Shown piece by piece: positions 1-12,700 of a stretch of DNA of 64,000 bases. The position numbers were made by a program, and so were the translations under genes. A model generated the notes under the pieces. The model had not been told where the DNA came from and ran no database searches. It worked only from the letters and a program-made list of their open reading frames with translations. Source of the DNA: Liolophura sinensis (Eukaryota > Mollusca > Polyplacophora > Chitonida > Chitonidae); NCBI RefSeq assembly GCF_032854445.1, contig NC_088300.1, forward strand, positions 41,506,458-41,570,457. Direction: 5' to 3'. Within the stretch, counting starts at the first letter, position 1, and each line of letters begins with the position of its first letter.

Positions 1-107
1 CATTTACAGTACCTGGAAAAGTTTTACAGAAGTTTCTTAACATGAAACACACCCTATGGTAATCTGCAGCAACAATGAACATCACAACTCTGATTCCAAA
101 CAGGTAT

Positions 108-300
108 AAAATGGATATGGTGATAAGCTCAATGGATATGGTGATAAGCTCAATGGATACGGTGATTAGCTCAATGGATATGGTGTTAAGCTCAGTGGAT
201 ATGGTGATTAGCTCAATGGATATTGTGATTAGCTCAATGGATATTGTGATTAGCTCAATGGATATGGTGATAAGCTCAGTGGATATAGCATAACGCTCAA
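108..300. repeat. 21-bp minisatellite in MMS19 intron 12
   Basis: About nine copies of a 21-base unit (ATGGATATGGTGATTAGCTC plus A) run nearly perfectly from about 108 to 300. Because 21 is divisible by three, the plus strand stays open in one frame, giving a spurious repetitive peptide. Confidence 0.9.
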
Positions 301-725
301 TGGATATGGTCACTGACAAAACATATATGGTGCCTGGCCAAATGGATATGATGATTAGCCAAATGGAAAAGGCCACTTGCCCAGTAGTTAGGGTGGCTGG
401 CTAAATTGATAGAGTGACTTGCCAAATGGCCATAGTCACTTTCCAAATAGGAATGGTGACTGGTCAAGCGACACGGTGACTGGCCAAATGGATACGGTGA
501 CTGGCCAAATTGATAGGGCCAAATGGATAGGGCCAAATGGATATGGTGACTGGCCAAATGGATACAGTGACTGGCCGAATGGATAAGATGACTAGCCCAC
601 AAAATGTGACAACTAGCCCAGTAGATAAAGTGGGTGGTTAAATTGATAGAGTGATTGGCCAAATGGCTGCAGTGACTTTCCAAATAGATATAGTGACTGC
701 TCAAATATTTATGGTGACCTTGAGC
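301..725. repeat. Diverged continuation of the intron 12 minisatellite
   Basis: Degenerate units related to ATGGATATGGTGACTGGCCA continue to about 725, with imperfect length and sequence. They look like an older, decayed part of the neighbouring 21-base array. The array stops about 65 bases before the exon 12 donor. Confidence 0.8.
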
Positions 726-791
726 ATTAGGACATACTTGCAAATCTAGTACTAAGAAAATAAAATCAAACAGTCCAGAAGCAGCACCTAC

Positions 792-3700
792 CTGTGTATG
801 AGACGAAAACTGCTCCATCAGTGTTGGCATGACAACCTGGGCTATTTTACAGAAGGCTGGGTCAGAACTTCCTCCCATGGCCTGTAGCATACGAGCAGTA
901 GGTGCAAACAAACGCAGACCTGGCTCCTTTAGGGCTACCCTACAATCTGTGAGAGAGCAACAGCAGTTCATGTTTTACACATTATATCCAGTACATTATC
1001 TACATTCATACTTTACATGCATGTTTTACACATAATATCTAGTACATTATCTACATTCATATTTGACATGCACGTTTTACACATAATATCTAGTACATTA
1101 TCTACATTCATACTTTACATGCATGTTTTACACATAATATCTAGTACATTATCTACATTCATACTTTACATGCATGTTTTACACATAATATCTAGTACAT
1201 TATCTACATTCATATTTGACATGCATGTTTTACACATAATATCTAGTACATTATCTACATTCATGCTTCACATGTATGTTTTACACATAATATCTAGTAC
1301 ATTATCTACATTCATACTTCACATGTGTGTTTTACACATAATATCCAGTACATTATCTACATTCATACTTTACATGCATGTTTTATACATAATATCTAGT
1401 ACATTATCTACATTCATACTTCACATGTATGTTTTACACATAATATCTAGTACATTATCTACATTCGTACTTCACATGTATGTTTTACACATAATATCTA
1501 GTACATTATCTACATTCGTACTTCACATGTATGTTTTACACATAATATCTAGTACATTATCTACATTCATACTTCACATGTATGTTTTACACATAATATC
1601 TAGTACATTATCTACATTCGTACTTCACATGTATGTTTTACACATAATAACCAGTACATTATCTACATTCATACTTCACATGTATGTTTTACATATAATA
1701 ACCAGTACATTATCTACATTCATACTTCACATGTATGTTTTACAAATAATATCCAGTACATTATCTACATTCATACTTCACATGTATGTTTTACAAATAA
1801 TATCCAGTACATTATCTACATTCATACTTCACATGTATGTTTTACAAATAATATCCAGTACATTATCTACATTCATACTTTACAAGTATATATCCAATGA
1901 ATATGATAGTCAATGGTGGGTTCTGTTTCCAAAGTTTTAATTTATGTGAAAATGACGTTACAACAATGTCAGCCAGTTTGGCAGGCTGATTACTGTGAAA
2001 TGTTTATAAGTTGAACAAAAGAAGTAATTCTTAAAACTTACCCTTTAAAACATCATCCAGGAATGAATCCAAAGACGAGACACTGCCCTTCTGTGATGAA
2101 AGGAAAAACGGGTAAAGGATTCAAGTTTCAATATTCAACTGAACATTTCAATGTAAAGATAAAACCATTAGAGCAAAAAATCATTTCTTACAAAACCCAC
2201 TTACCTCATTTACTGAATTTGACAGAGTTTTGACAATGGCTGTCAGAGCATTCAGAGCCGCATCCTCAATAACCTGGTCACCTGAAGAGAACACCTACAA
2301 ATACAGGTCAAAATTAACACAGTCGTTTTTGACAGATTTCATGATTTCAGTATATAATTAATCTACCCAAAAATAAATGAAAAATTAATCACATAGAATG
2401 TTAGCTTAAAGATCAAGACGATGCCAAGTGAAGACATTATTAACTGAACAATAAGTTTTTCGTAATATGCTTCTGTTGAATGAGAATAAATTGAAAATGT
2501 GAAAATGGAGGAAATGGCTCCACCATCTTATGCTAAAATGATAATAATGCATATGAATCTAAATTTAAACAGTGGTACATGTTTGCATAAGGCTACAACT
2601 GATACCGCTCATGATCCACTATACCAATTCTTTCACAATGTTCAAACAGATCCTATTCTTTCCACTCAGTCAGTTGAATTTTCACTTCCTCCAGTTCTCT
2701 ATTGACTTTGCATAATAAATCCGAGAATGCTTTTTTGTCTAGCAAAGATATTTTTATTTCTTGTATCTGCTTTCTGCATATGAAGTGAAGAATACACTGA
2801 AATTGAAACTTCAAAACTGTAGCTGATCTACATAATAGGGTCAGACATATTCTTAGCCCTCTGAAAGGCTAACCTGGATGGTGAAAGCATCAATCTCGGA
2901 AGAATAATACTACATGTTGGGCAAGGTTATTATGGGTTAAGTATGTGGTTATTTCTTTATATATTCACCCCAGTAGGCCTTAACTGAACAGCCATTAGTA
3001 CATACTTGTACTACAGGTCTAATTAATAACTGTTTTAATGGTTTGGGGAAAATGTGACAGCACATTGAAAGCTTTTTTATAACAGGGGTACTGCATGAGA
3101 ATAAATCTTTGGTTTAACCAGGTGCCATCTTATCCTTTCAGTTTTGTAACAGGAAATTGGTGAGCTTAATTATGTAATACGTAATTATGTAATGCATGTA
3201 ATACATGAGTTATGAGTTATTCTGTATGTTACATACAATAAATAAGACCATTCACATTACAGCCCATTATCTCTTTAAGTGGCTTACCTCCCTTTTGATG
3301 CTGGAAAACAAAGATCCCAGAAACTCCTGTAAGCCAGAGGCTCCATACACCTCTGAACACTTGACCTAAAACAATAAAACCCACATCAAAGGAGAGGTCC
3401 ACAAATACCATCATTAGTGTCTTCAGTACCGCTCTTTCATTACAGTGGCCTTTCAACCAACAACTCCAATAACATACTTTTCTTCAACAGCTGTGTACCT
3501 TTATTCCCTATTCATTTGATTACTGTACATGACCTAAAATTTCAACCATGACTAAGTTGCTCATTTTGCCCAATTCTGAGAGTTCTATTGCTTTTAGACA
3601 GTGGTTTTGAGCTTTATTAGTAGGGTAAGATGATATCCTACTTTAAAAATTTTCAGCGCCAGAGTTCACATTTATTTGTGTCCAAAATGCACTTCTTTAC

Positions 3701-6700
3701 GTTTTTAGTGTCATGTAGTGTTTTTTACAGTACACACACGAATATCTCACTTCCTTCACAGGTGGAGAAAACTGGAGTATGATTTTCACTTTTTATACAT
3801 TCTCAGAAGCTGGCCAATGTCAATTCTACCATCACAATGTTTCTCAATCTCTAATTTTTTAACTTCCTATATTACAAAAAAAGACAGGCAAAAAGAAAGG
3901 CCATACCGAATGCTGCTGAAAATAAATATGCCCATAACCTCTAACTGATACAAACTTTCCCAGCCAACAACAAATATCACAATTTATTTTCATGCACAGA
4001 AATATTACTTCTTAATTCCATGTACACTGTCATCATCTTACCAGGGCATGGAATGAATCTATCTTGGCACTGGACAGGTTTGATGAAATCTTCTCCAGTA
4101 GTAATGGTAAGCAGAAAGGGGCAAACTTGGCTGAGGCAGACATACATCTCTCCAGTCCCTGTACTAAGTCTTCCCTCTTAACTCCTAACACATCATCAGG
4201 CGGCTGTCAAATACAAGCGAGATTTACACGATGTGGGATGTAGAAGACCCATTGGCCAGTACCTAACAAACCTTTCGGCATAAGAATGCGGTCAAATTAG
4301 CGACAGCTGGATTTGAGCTTGCCACCCCACTGGCGACGGGTTGCGGAAAATTAGATGATTTGAGCCAGCCAGGGTTCCCAAGAAGACAAAAAATAAAACA
4401 GCCTCTACACAGTGCTTTAACACAATCCAGTCAGTTGACCTATGGCTTGGAAATTCAAAAATCACACGCAGAGCTCTGCAAAACACTGCAAATTTACATA
4501 TCAATACAACTCAGCTGTTTATATTCAAATGCTCAGTTGGTTATAGTTTGACATTTCTTCTCAAAAATTTCTACACGATATGAATGCTATTTTTTGATAA
4601 TTAGGACCTACATTGGCAAGGTATAGAGATGAGTGCGCATTCTGGACGAAAATGTATACTCCTTAAACGAGAGCAAACCTGGTTAGTGTTTTACACGGTT
4701 TGCCTCACTGAATTTACGAAAAGAAAGACCAAACTTGTTATCCAGCATGTTACAAACAAACTGTCCAACATGTGACATACAAACTTGTACCCCATGTTAG
4801 TGGAAGACAGTGTTCACTGAACAAATAACTATGCAAACAATGTAACTCTGTATTCAAGGATTAATTGAACAAAGAGCACATAATGGCATGTTTTTTATTT
4901 GATTTATTTATTTGACTGATGTTTTATATTTCATTTATACGACGGTGGCCAGCATCATGGTGGGAGGACACTGGGCAGAGCCCAGTGGGTAAAAACCCAC
5001 GACCATCCGCAGGTTGCTGGCAGACCGGAAAGGAAGCCAGCATAAGCTGAACTTAAACTCACAGTGCCTGTGCTGGTTAAAGGCTCCTGAGTTATTGCAC
5101 CGCTTAGACAAGCTAACCTCCTCGGTTATGGAGGCCCCGGGCATGTTTTTTAGGACTGTGACATTTTTTAATCCTGAGAAATGGTGCAATACGGAAAAAG
5201 GAAATATGTTAAGTGTAACACAAAAATTCACTCAGGAGTGATGTTCAACCTGACACAAAGATCTGCAGTTTGCTTTTGGCAATGAATTTTAGATCATTCA
5301 CAAATTTTGTGACTATGATGAGCCAAGGAAAGCAAACAAACACATGACAAGAGGTCTTAACGTCTTCTTTGGCCAGGGGACACTAACTTACGGGAGAAAA
5401 GTCCACCGGGAAGTAACAGGAGAAGACTTCAAACATTTCCTCAACAAAAACACCTGAAAAATAAAGGAGAGGATTACAAAAGAGATCAAAAATTCACAGC
5501 TTCCTGTTAGTATTACTGGAATCAGATAAGTCTGGTATTACAGTGAAGCTTGCAAATGCAGAATACTTTGAATGCACCAACCTTTTCTGCTTGAATTCTG
5601 CACTGAATATTAATGAGTGTAATGAACAGCTGACATTTGGTCTCTTCCTATCAATGTGGTCAGGTTTTCCTGTATCATGTCTATAAGATTTTAGTTGTTC
5701 TCACTTTTTAAATTAAATGAAGATACCACTGTTTTTTTTTTAAAAGATATTATCTCTAAAACTTAAATTTGGTAGCAAGACTACAGAAGAGCTCACCTAT
5801 AAGAGACACATGAATGCAAAACTTCATCGCAATACATAACATAATGAAGTTGTGAATTTAGTAATTTACGGTAATTAATATGCACACAGACCATTAGCGA
5901 TGGATCATCAACCTGGTGTAATTGTGCTTTAAATGCATATAAAACTTCAGGTGAATAATGTAGTACTTTTTGAAATACCATGCCTAACATTTACATTAAC
6001 ACTGATTGCATTACACAACACTGGTACACTAAGTCGTGAATTTTGTAATTCACAGTAATTAATATTCACACAGCTAACGAACTATGGAACATCACCCCAC
6101 ATGTTATTGTGCTCAACATGTGTGCAAAAGCTGAGCTCAATGCATGCAGTTAAGATACCACCCCTAACATTTTGTTCAACATTGATTCTCATACACAATA
6201 CACCAAGTGATAAATTTTGTAATTTACGGTATTTAATATGCACACAGCAAATCAACAATGGAACATTTCCCCTTAACATTGCTTTCTCTGTTTCCGGGCG
6301 CTGATGCCCAGGGTATCAAATATTTATTTATTTATTTATTTATTTATTTCACTGCTGTTTTATGCCGTTCTCAAGAATATTTCACTTATATGACGAAAGC
6401 CTGCATTATGATGGGAGGAAACCAGGCCTGAGGAAAACCCACTAACCATCCGCAGGTTGCTGCCAGACCTTTCCATGTACAGCTGGAGAGGAAACCAGTA
6501 TAAGCTTGACTTTAATTCACAGTGACTGCATTGGTGAGAAGCTTTTGGGTCACTACGCAGGGCTGGCATGCTAACCCCTCTAGGAAGGTATCATACAAGC
6601 TATGCCTGTAGTAACTTGAGCTAAGTCCCTACAATATGCACCATCATCATGAGATATCCATGGGATACCGCAGGAAGGACTGAGGTCCCAATAAAATAAG

Positions 6701-9700
6701 TAACACATAGGCCTACATGTGTGTACATATTGAAAGCATGTAACTTTGAGGGGTGCATGTATATTTTTAACTTTTTATGATCAAGTGATAGGAGGATTCA
6801 TATACCTAATCATTTATTTATTTGATTGGTGTTTTACGCCGTACTCAAGAATATTTCACTTATACGACGACGGCCATCATTATGGTGGGAGAAAACCAGA
6901 CAGAGCCCGAGAGAAAACCACAACCCTTCGTAGATTGCTGAAGACCTTCCCACTCACGGCCGGAGAGGGAGCCAGCATGAGCTGGACAAGAACTCACAGC
7001 GATCACATTGATGAGACGCTACTGGGTCATTGCGCCACACTGGCCTGCTAATAACTTTGGCCATGGAGGCCCTGGGGATTCATATACAGTGTCAGTCATT
7101 TTTACCTAGGGACAAATTGTGACAGATGGTCTCCACACACTGGAAGGCGATGACCAGGTTCCGGGGATCCTTCTCCATATCCAGAGCCTGGATAAAACCA
7201 TGTACAAACTCCCCAGACATCTTCTCTAGTTCTGGTAACAACAGGCATGGTTAGAGGCAGTTATGTAACTTTTATTAAACGGCCTGAAATTTCACTTAAA
7301 ATATTTGATGTATACTTGGCCGTTGTTCCTTTGATGACTTTTCACTAAAAACTAGAAGGTTTTTTAAAAAAAAGAAAAAAAGACAAGAACATACGTCAAA
7401 GATTAACGTGTACTGTGGTAAGTTTTTCTTTTCAATTTGTTCTTCTTGTTTTAGTTGATCTGTAAAGAATACATAACAATGATGAGTTTATTTGCACTTT
7501 TAAAAAATCTAAATCACTACATTGTACTATAAACACTGGAAGAAAGGTGAAACTATAGTGTATTTAATGTTTTACCTTTTAATCTAGATTTCAGTAAGTT
7601 CAACAAGATCTGGTAAACAGATCGCCTGTCGCGTTGGGCCAGGGATTGGTTGTACACCTCTGTAAAAATGGCGTGGCAAATTTTTCCGGCAGCACCATCT
7701 GGTAAAGAACAGGAAGTCTGTGGATTCCAACAAATAAGAGATGATCAGACATCAGAGTTTCAGGAAATCAGAGTTTTGCCATAATATCATGTCATAAAAT
7801 CCGCTCACCTTAACCATATTAAGATCAGTCAAATGTACTGGTGTCATGCTGTATTTCGAGCATTAAATCCTCTTACCAGGGCTATGTGGTTCTGTATTTA
7901 GAGCACTGCATCCTCTTACCAGGGCTATGTGGTTCTGTATTTAGAGCATTACATCCTCTTACCAGGGCTATGTGTTTCTATATCTAAAGCATTAAATCCT
8001 CTTACAAGGGATATGTGGTTCTATGTCTAGAGCATTAACTCATCTTACCAAGGCTATGTGGTTCTATATATAAAGCATTAAATCCTCTTACAAGGGATAT
8101 GTGGTTCTATGTCTAGAGCATTAACTCATCTTACCAAGGCTATGTGGTTGTATATCCAAAGCATTAAATCCTCTTACAAGGGATATGTGGTTCTATGTCT
8201 AGAGCATTAACTCATCTTACCAAGGCTATGTGGTTCTATATATAAAGCATTAAGTCCTCTTAAAAGGGATATGTGGTTCTATGTCTGGAACATTAACTCA
8301 TCTTACCAAGGCTATGTGGTTTTATATATAAAGCATTAAATCCTCTTACAAGGGATATGTGGTTCTATGTCCAGAGCATGAACTCATCTTACCAGGGCTA
8401 TGTGGTTCTATATCCAAAGCATTAAATCCTCTTACAAGGGATATGTGGTTCTATGTCTAGAGCATTAACTCATCTTACCAAGGCTATATGGTTCTATATA
8501 TAAAGCATTGTCCTCTTACAAGGGATATGTGGTTCTATGTCTGGAACATTAACTCATCTTACCAAGGCTATGTGGTTCTATATATAAAGCATTAAGTCCT
8601 CTTACAAGGGATATGTGGTTCTATGTCTGGAACATTAACTCATCTTACCAAGGCTATGTGGTTCTATATATAAAGCATTAAATCCTCTTACAAGCGATAT
8701 GTGGTTCTATGTCCAGAGCATGAACTCATCTTACCAGGGCTATGTGGTTCTATATCCAAAGCATTAAATCCTCTTACAAGGGATATGTGGTTCTATGTCT
8801 AGAGCATTAACTCATCTTACCAAGGCTATGTGGTTCTATATATAAAGCATTGTCCTCTTACAAGGGATATGTGGTTCTATGTCTGGAGCATTAACTCATC
8901 TTACCAAGGCTATGTGGTTCTATATATAAAGCATTGTCCTCTTACAAGGGATATGTGGTTCTATGTCTGGAGCATTAACTCATCTTACCAAGGCTATGTG
9001 GTTCTATATATAAAGCATTAAGTCCTCTTACAAGGGATATGTGGGTCTATGTCTGGAGAATTAACTCATCTTACAAGGCTATGTGGTTCTATATATAAAG
9101 CATTAAATCCTCTTACAAGGGATATGTGGTTCTATGTCTAGAGCATTAACTCATCTTACCAAGGCTATGTGGTTGTATATCCAAAGCATTAAATCCTCTT
9201 ACAAGGGATATGTGGTTCTATGTCTAGAGCATTAACTCATCTTACCAAGGCTATGTGGTTCTATATATAAAGCATTAAGTCCTCTTACAAGGGATATGTG
9301 GTTCTATGTCTGGAACATTAACTCATCTTACCAAGGCTATGTGGTTCTATATATAAAGCATTAAATCCTCTTACAAGCGATATGTGGTTCTATGTCCAGA
9401 GCATGAACTAATCTTACCAGGGCTATGTGGTTCTATATCCAAAGCATTAAGTCCTCTTACAAGGGATATGTGGTTCTATGTCTAGAGCATTAACTCATCT
9501 TACCAAGGCTATGTGGTTCTATATATAAAGCATTGTCCTCTTACAAGGGATATGTGGTTCTATGTCTGGAGCATTAACTCATCTTACCAAGGCTATGTGG
9601 TTCTATATATAAAGCATTAAGTCCTCTTACAAGGGATATGTGGTTCTATGTCTGGAACATTAACTCATCTTACCAAGACTATGTGGTTCTATATATAAAG

Positions 9701-12700
9701 CATTAAATCCTCTTACAAGCGATATGTGGTTCTATGTCCAGAGCATTAACTCATCTTACCAAGGCTATGTGGTTCTATATCCAAAGCATTAAATCCTCTC
9801 ACAAGGGATATGTGGTTCTATGTCTACAGCATTAACTCATCTTACCAAGGCTATGTGGTTCTATATATAAAGCATTGTCCTCTTACAAGGGATATGTGGT
9901 TCTATGTCTGGAGCATTAACTCATCTTACCAAGGCTATGTGGTTCTATATATAAAGCATTGTTCTCTTACAAGGGATATGTGGTTCTATGTCCAGAGCAT
10001 TAACTCATCTTACCAAGGCTATGTGGTTCTATATATAAAGCATTAAGTCCTCTTACAAGGGATATGTGGGTCTATGTCTGGAGCATTAACTCATCTTACC
10101 AGGGCTATGTGGTTCTATATATAAAGCATTAAGTCCTCTTACAAGGGATATGTGGTTCTATGTCTGGAGCATTAACTCATCTTACCAAGGCTATGTGGTT
10201 CTATATATAAAGCATTAAGTTCTCTTACAAGGGATATGTGGGTCTATGTCTGGAGCATTAACTCATCTTACCAGGGCTATGTGGTTCTATATATAAAGCA
10301 TTAAGTCCTCTTACAAGGGATATGTGGTTCTATGTCTGGAGCATTAACTCATCTTACCAAGGCTATGTGGTTCTATATATAAAGCATTAAGTCCTCTTAC
10401 AAGGGATATGTGGTTCTATGTCTGGAGCATTAACTCATCTTACCAAGGCTATGTGGTTCTATATATAAAGCATTAAGTCCTCTTACAAGGGATATGTGGG
10501 TCTATGTCTGGAGCATTAACTCATCTTACCAAGGCTATGTGGTTCTATATCGAAAGCATTAACTCATCTTACCAGGGCTATGTGGTTTCCTATCTACACC
10601 ATTAAATTCTCTTACCAGGGCTATGTGATTCTGTATTTAGAGCATTCAATTCTCTTACCAAGGCTAAAAGTCCATACAAGGCATGGGGTTGGATAGAATG
10701 ATGATCCTTTAGTTTCTCCACCATGTACGTCACCAGTATGTCAGCTACAGAGAAATGTTTAACACAGCATGAAAACATAATTGTAACAGATATTATCAGT
10801 TCTGAGGGCTGGCAGACGGTGGATACCAGATATTTATATTATCAGTCTGGTGAGCACACCCCTCACTAAAACATCTATATTTTGTGACTTGAAAGTTTTA
10901 CAAGTTATTGTGTTTTGTTCTGTTACTTTCATCCAAAAGAAGCAGACTCTGATCATACATTACACTCATGGCAAAGAATTACTTTCACTTAAATTATCAA
11001 ATAATGTTTATATGATATTAACAATGTCTTGGTCACTTACTTTCCTTTTCATTTAAAGTCCCTCTTGGCAAGCCATGAGCAATATCTGCTAACAGTTGTA
11101 CACCTCGAGCTCTCACACTGGCATCCGGATTAGTTAAGGAGGATCTAGTATTGAAAAAAGGTATTCGCCACAGGGTGGATTAGAAGTGATATCTACCTCC
11201 AGGGGTTGGGAGTTGTAGGGGGCTGTTAGGGGTGTTGGTGGATATGAGTGAACATGTGTTCTGATTCCTGTAACCCCTATCCCAATCCCCTAATTTGTTT
11301 GGGTGATGTATTTCGGTTATATTTATGTTGTAAAGAAAGTACATGTAAGTGCAGGTACATGAATTACATAAGCTATCCAGCAACTAAATTTGTTCCAAAA
11401 GACCTGATCACAGCTTTGAGGATGCATACTTCTTCCCTCTGAATACATGCTCAAACACATGTATAGCTACGTACGATCCCAGAGCTTTTGGGACTTATAT
11501 GGCCTCTTAATTGAAGGGGATACTGCAGCCATCCACCACCACCCCCAACCACCAGACTCCCTTCATTTTTTAAAAATAGAAACAGCTGTGTTTGATTTCT
11601 TTATTCATCTGAATTGAGTCAACTTTTAATTCAGTTCATTCTACATTAATTATTGAGTACAACATTTACTTAAAGTGCTGGCTAATTTCAGCTCATGAAA
11701 TATTTGATCTTTGTAAACTTATTCTGTTTTAGAAATATATTTATATTTTAGTCTAGACAGTCTCATACATCACCCTTAGAATGTGTCAAAATGTGTACAA
11801 ATTATCACTCTCATCATTCAGTATTCAAAAGTATATGAAACCCTTGTGATGTGAAATGAATGTTGGAGGCATGGGCGGCAATGTTCATCACAATTACAGC
11901 TACAGCTGTCCAAAACACCCCATTACTGACTTGATGACTCTTTACAACAGTTTGAACTTAATAACAGTTTATATTTCAGTTCTTGCATACCTACCCCACA
12001 TGTTCAACAATTTCCACAAGTGTAACATTTTTCTTCAGTAAATCTGAAATTAAAATATAAGAATATATGAAAAAGAACTGTCGCTTAATTCACAGCTAAG
12101 CAAAGAAATTCTGAAGAAATGGATTCTGAGGATCTCAGTAGTTCATCATTATTTCAGGACTTGGCTGAATAAGTAATACATCTAGCGGTGATAAATCATA
12201 GTCCAGACTTCCAGAAAAACCTAACAAAATGGAGGGGGTAACATGAAACAATTCTGTTTAGTCAGCCAGAGACACATCTCGACTACTTTAACACTACAAC
12301 CATGCCTGTATTAACATGCTGAGTGTGTAAGTCCATTTTTGTTAGCCCGGGCCTTTGGTGTTGTTTGTGCATGTATTTCATATCATTACCCAAGCGTACT
12401 TTCGAAATTAGCTTGTTTTATATTTAAAACATTGATATTTATTATTTCTGAAAACATGTCAGTTAAAAACTATTAAGATTGCTCTGTAATGCATATAATG
12501 ACTAAAGTATAGGCATTAATGACCAAAAAGGCCTGTACATGGAAATACCAGGTATGAGTGTAAAAACAGGACAGCATCTCTCCCTTTTTTATACAATATA
12601 TTACTGCACCATAGCGTGCATATATAACATAGACTAACTGTTAATATTTCCAGTCTACGTGAGAACATGTCCCCAGGCTCCCCAACTGTATTTATTTATT

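Noticed and set aside
1017-1940. 307-codon plus-strand open frame
   Set aside because: It is the translation of a 51-base minisatellite whose length is a multiple of three; it lies in an intron of MMS19 on the opposite strand and has no non-repeat content.
8830-10046. Repetitive plus-strand open frames
   Set aside because: By-products of the 87-base dimer of the MMS19 intron 4 array.
969-10668. CRISPR-like regular arrays
   Set aside because: Units are head-to-tail tandem repeats without unique spacers, located inside introns of an animal gene.
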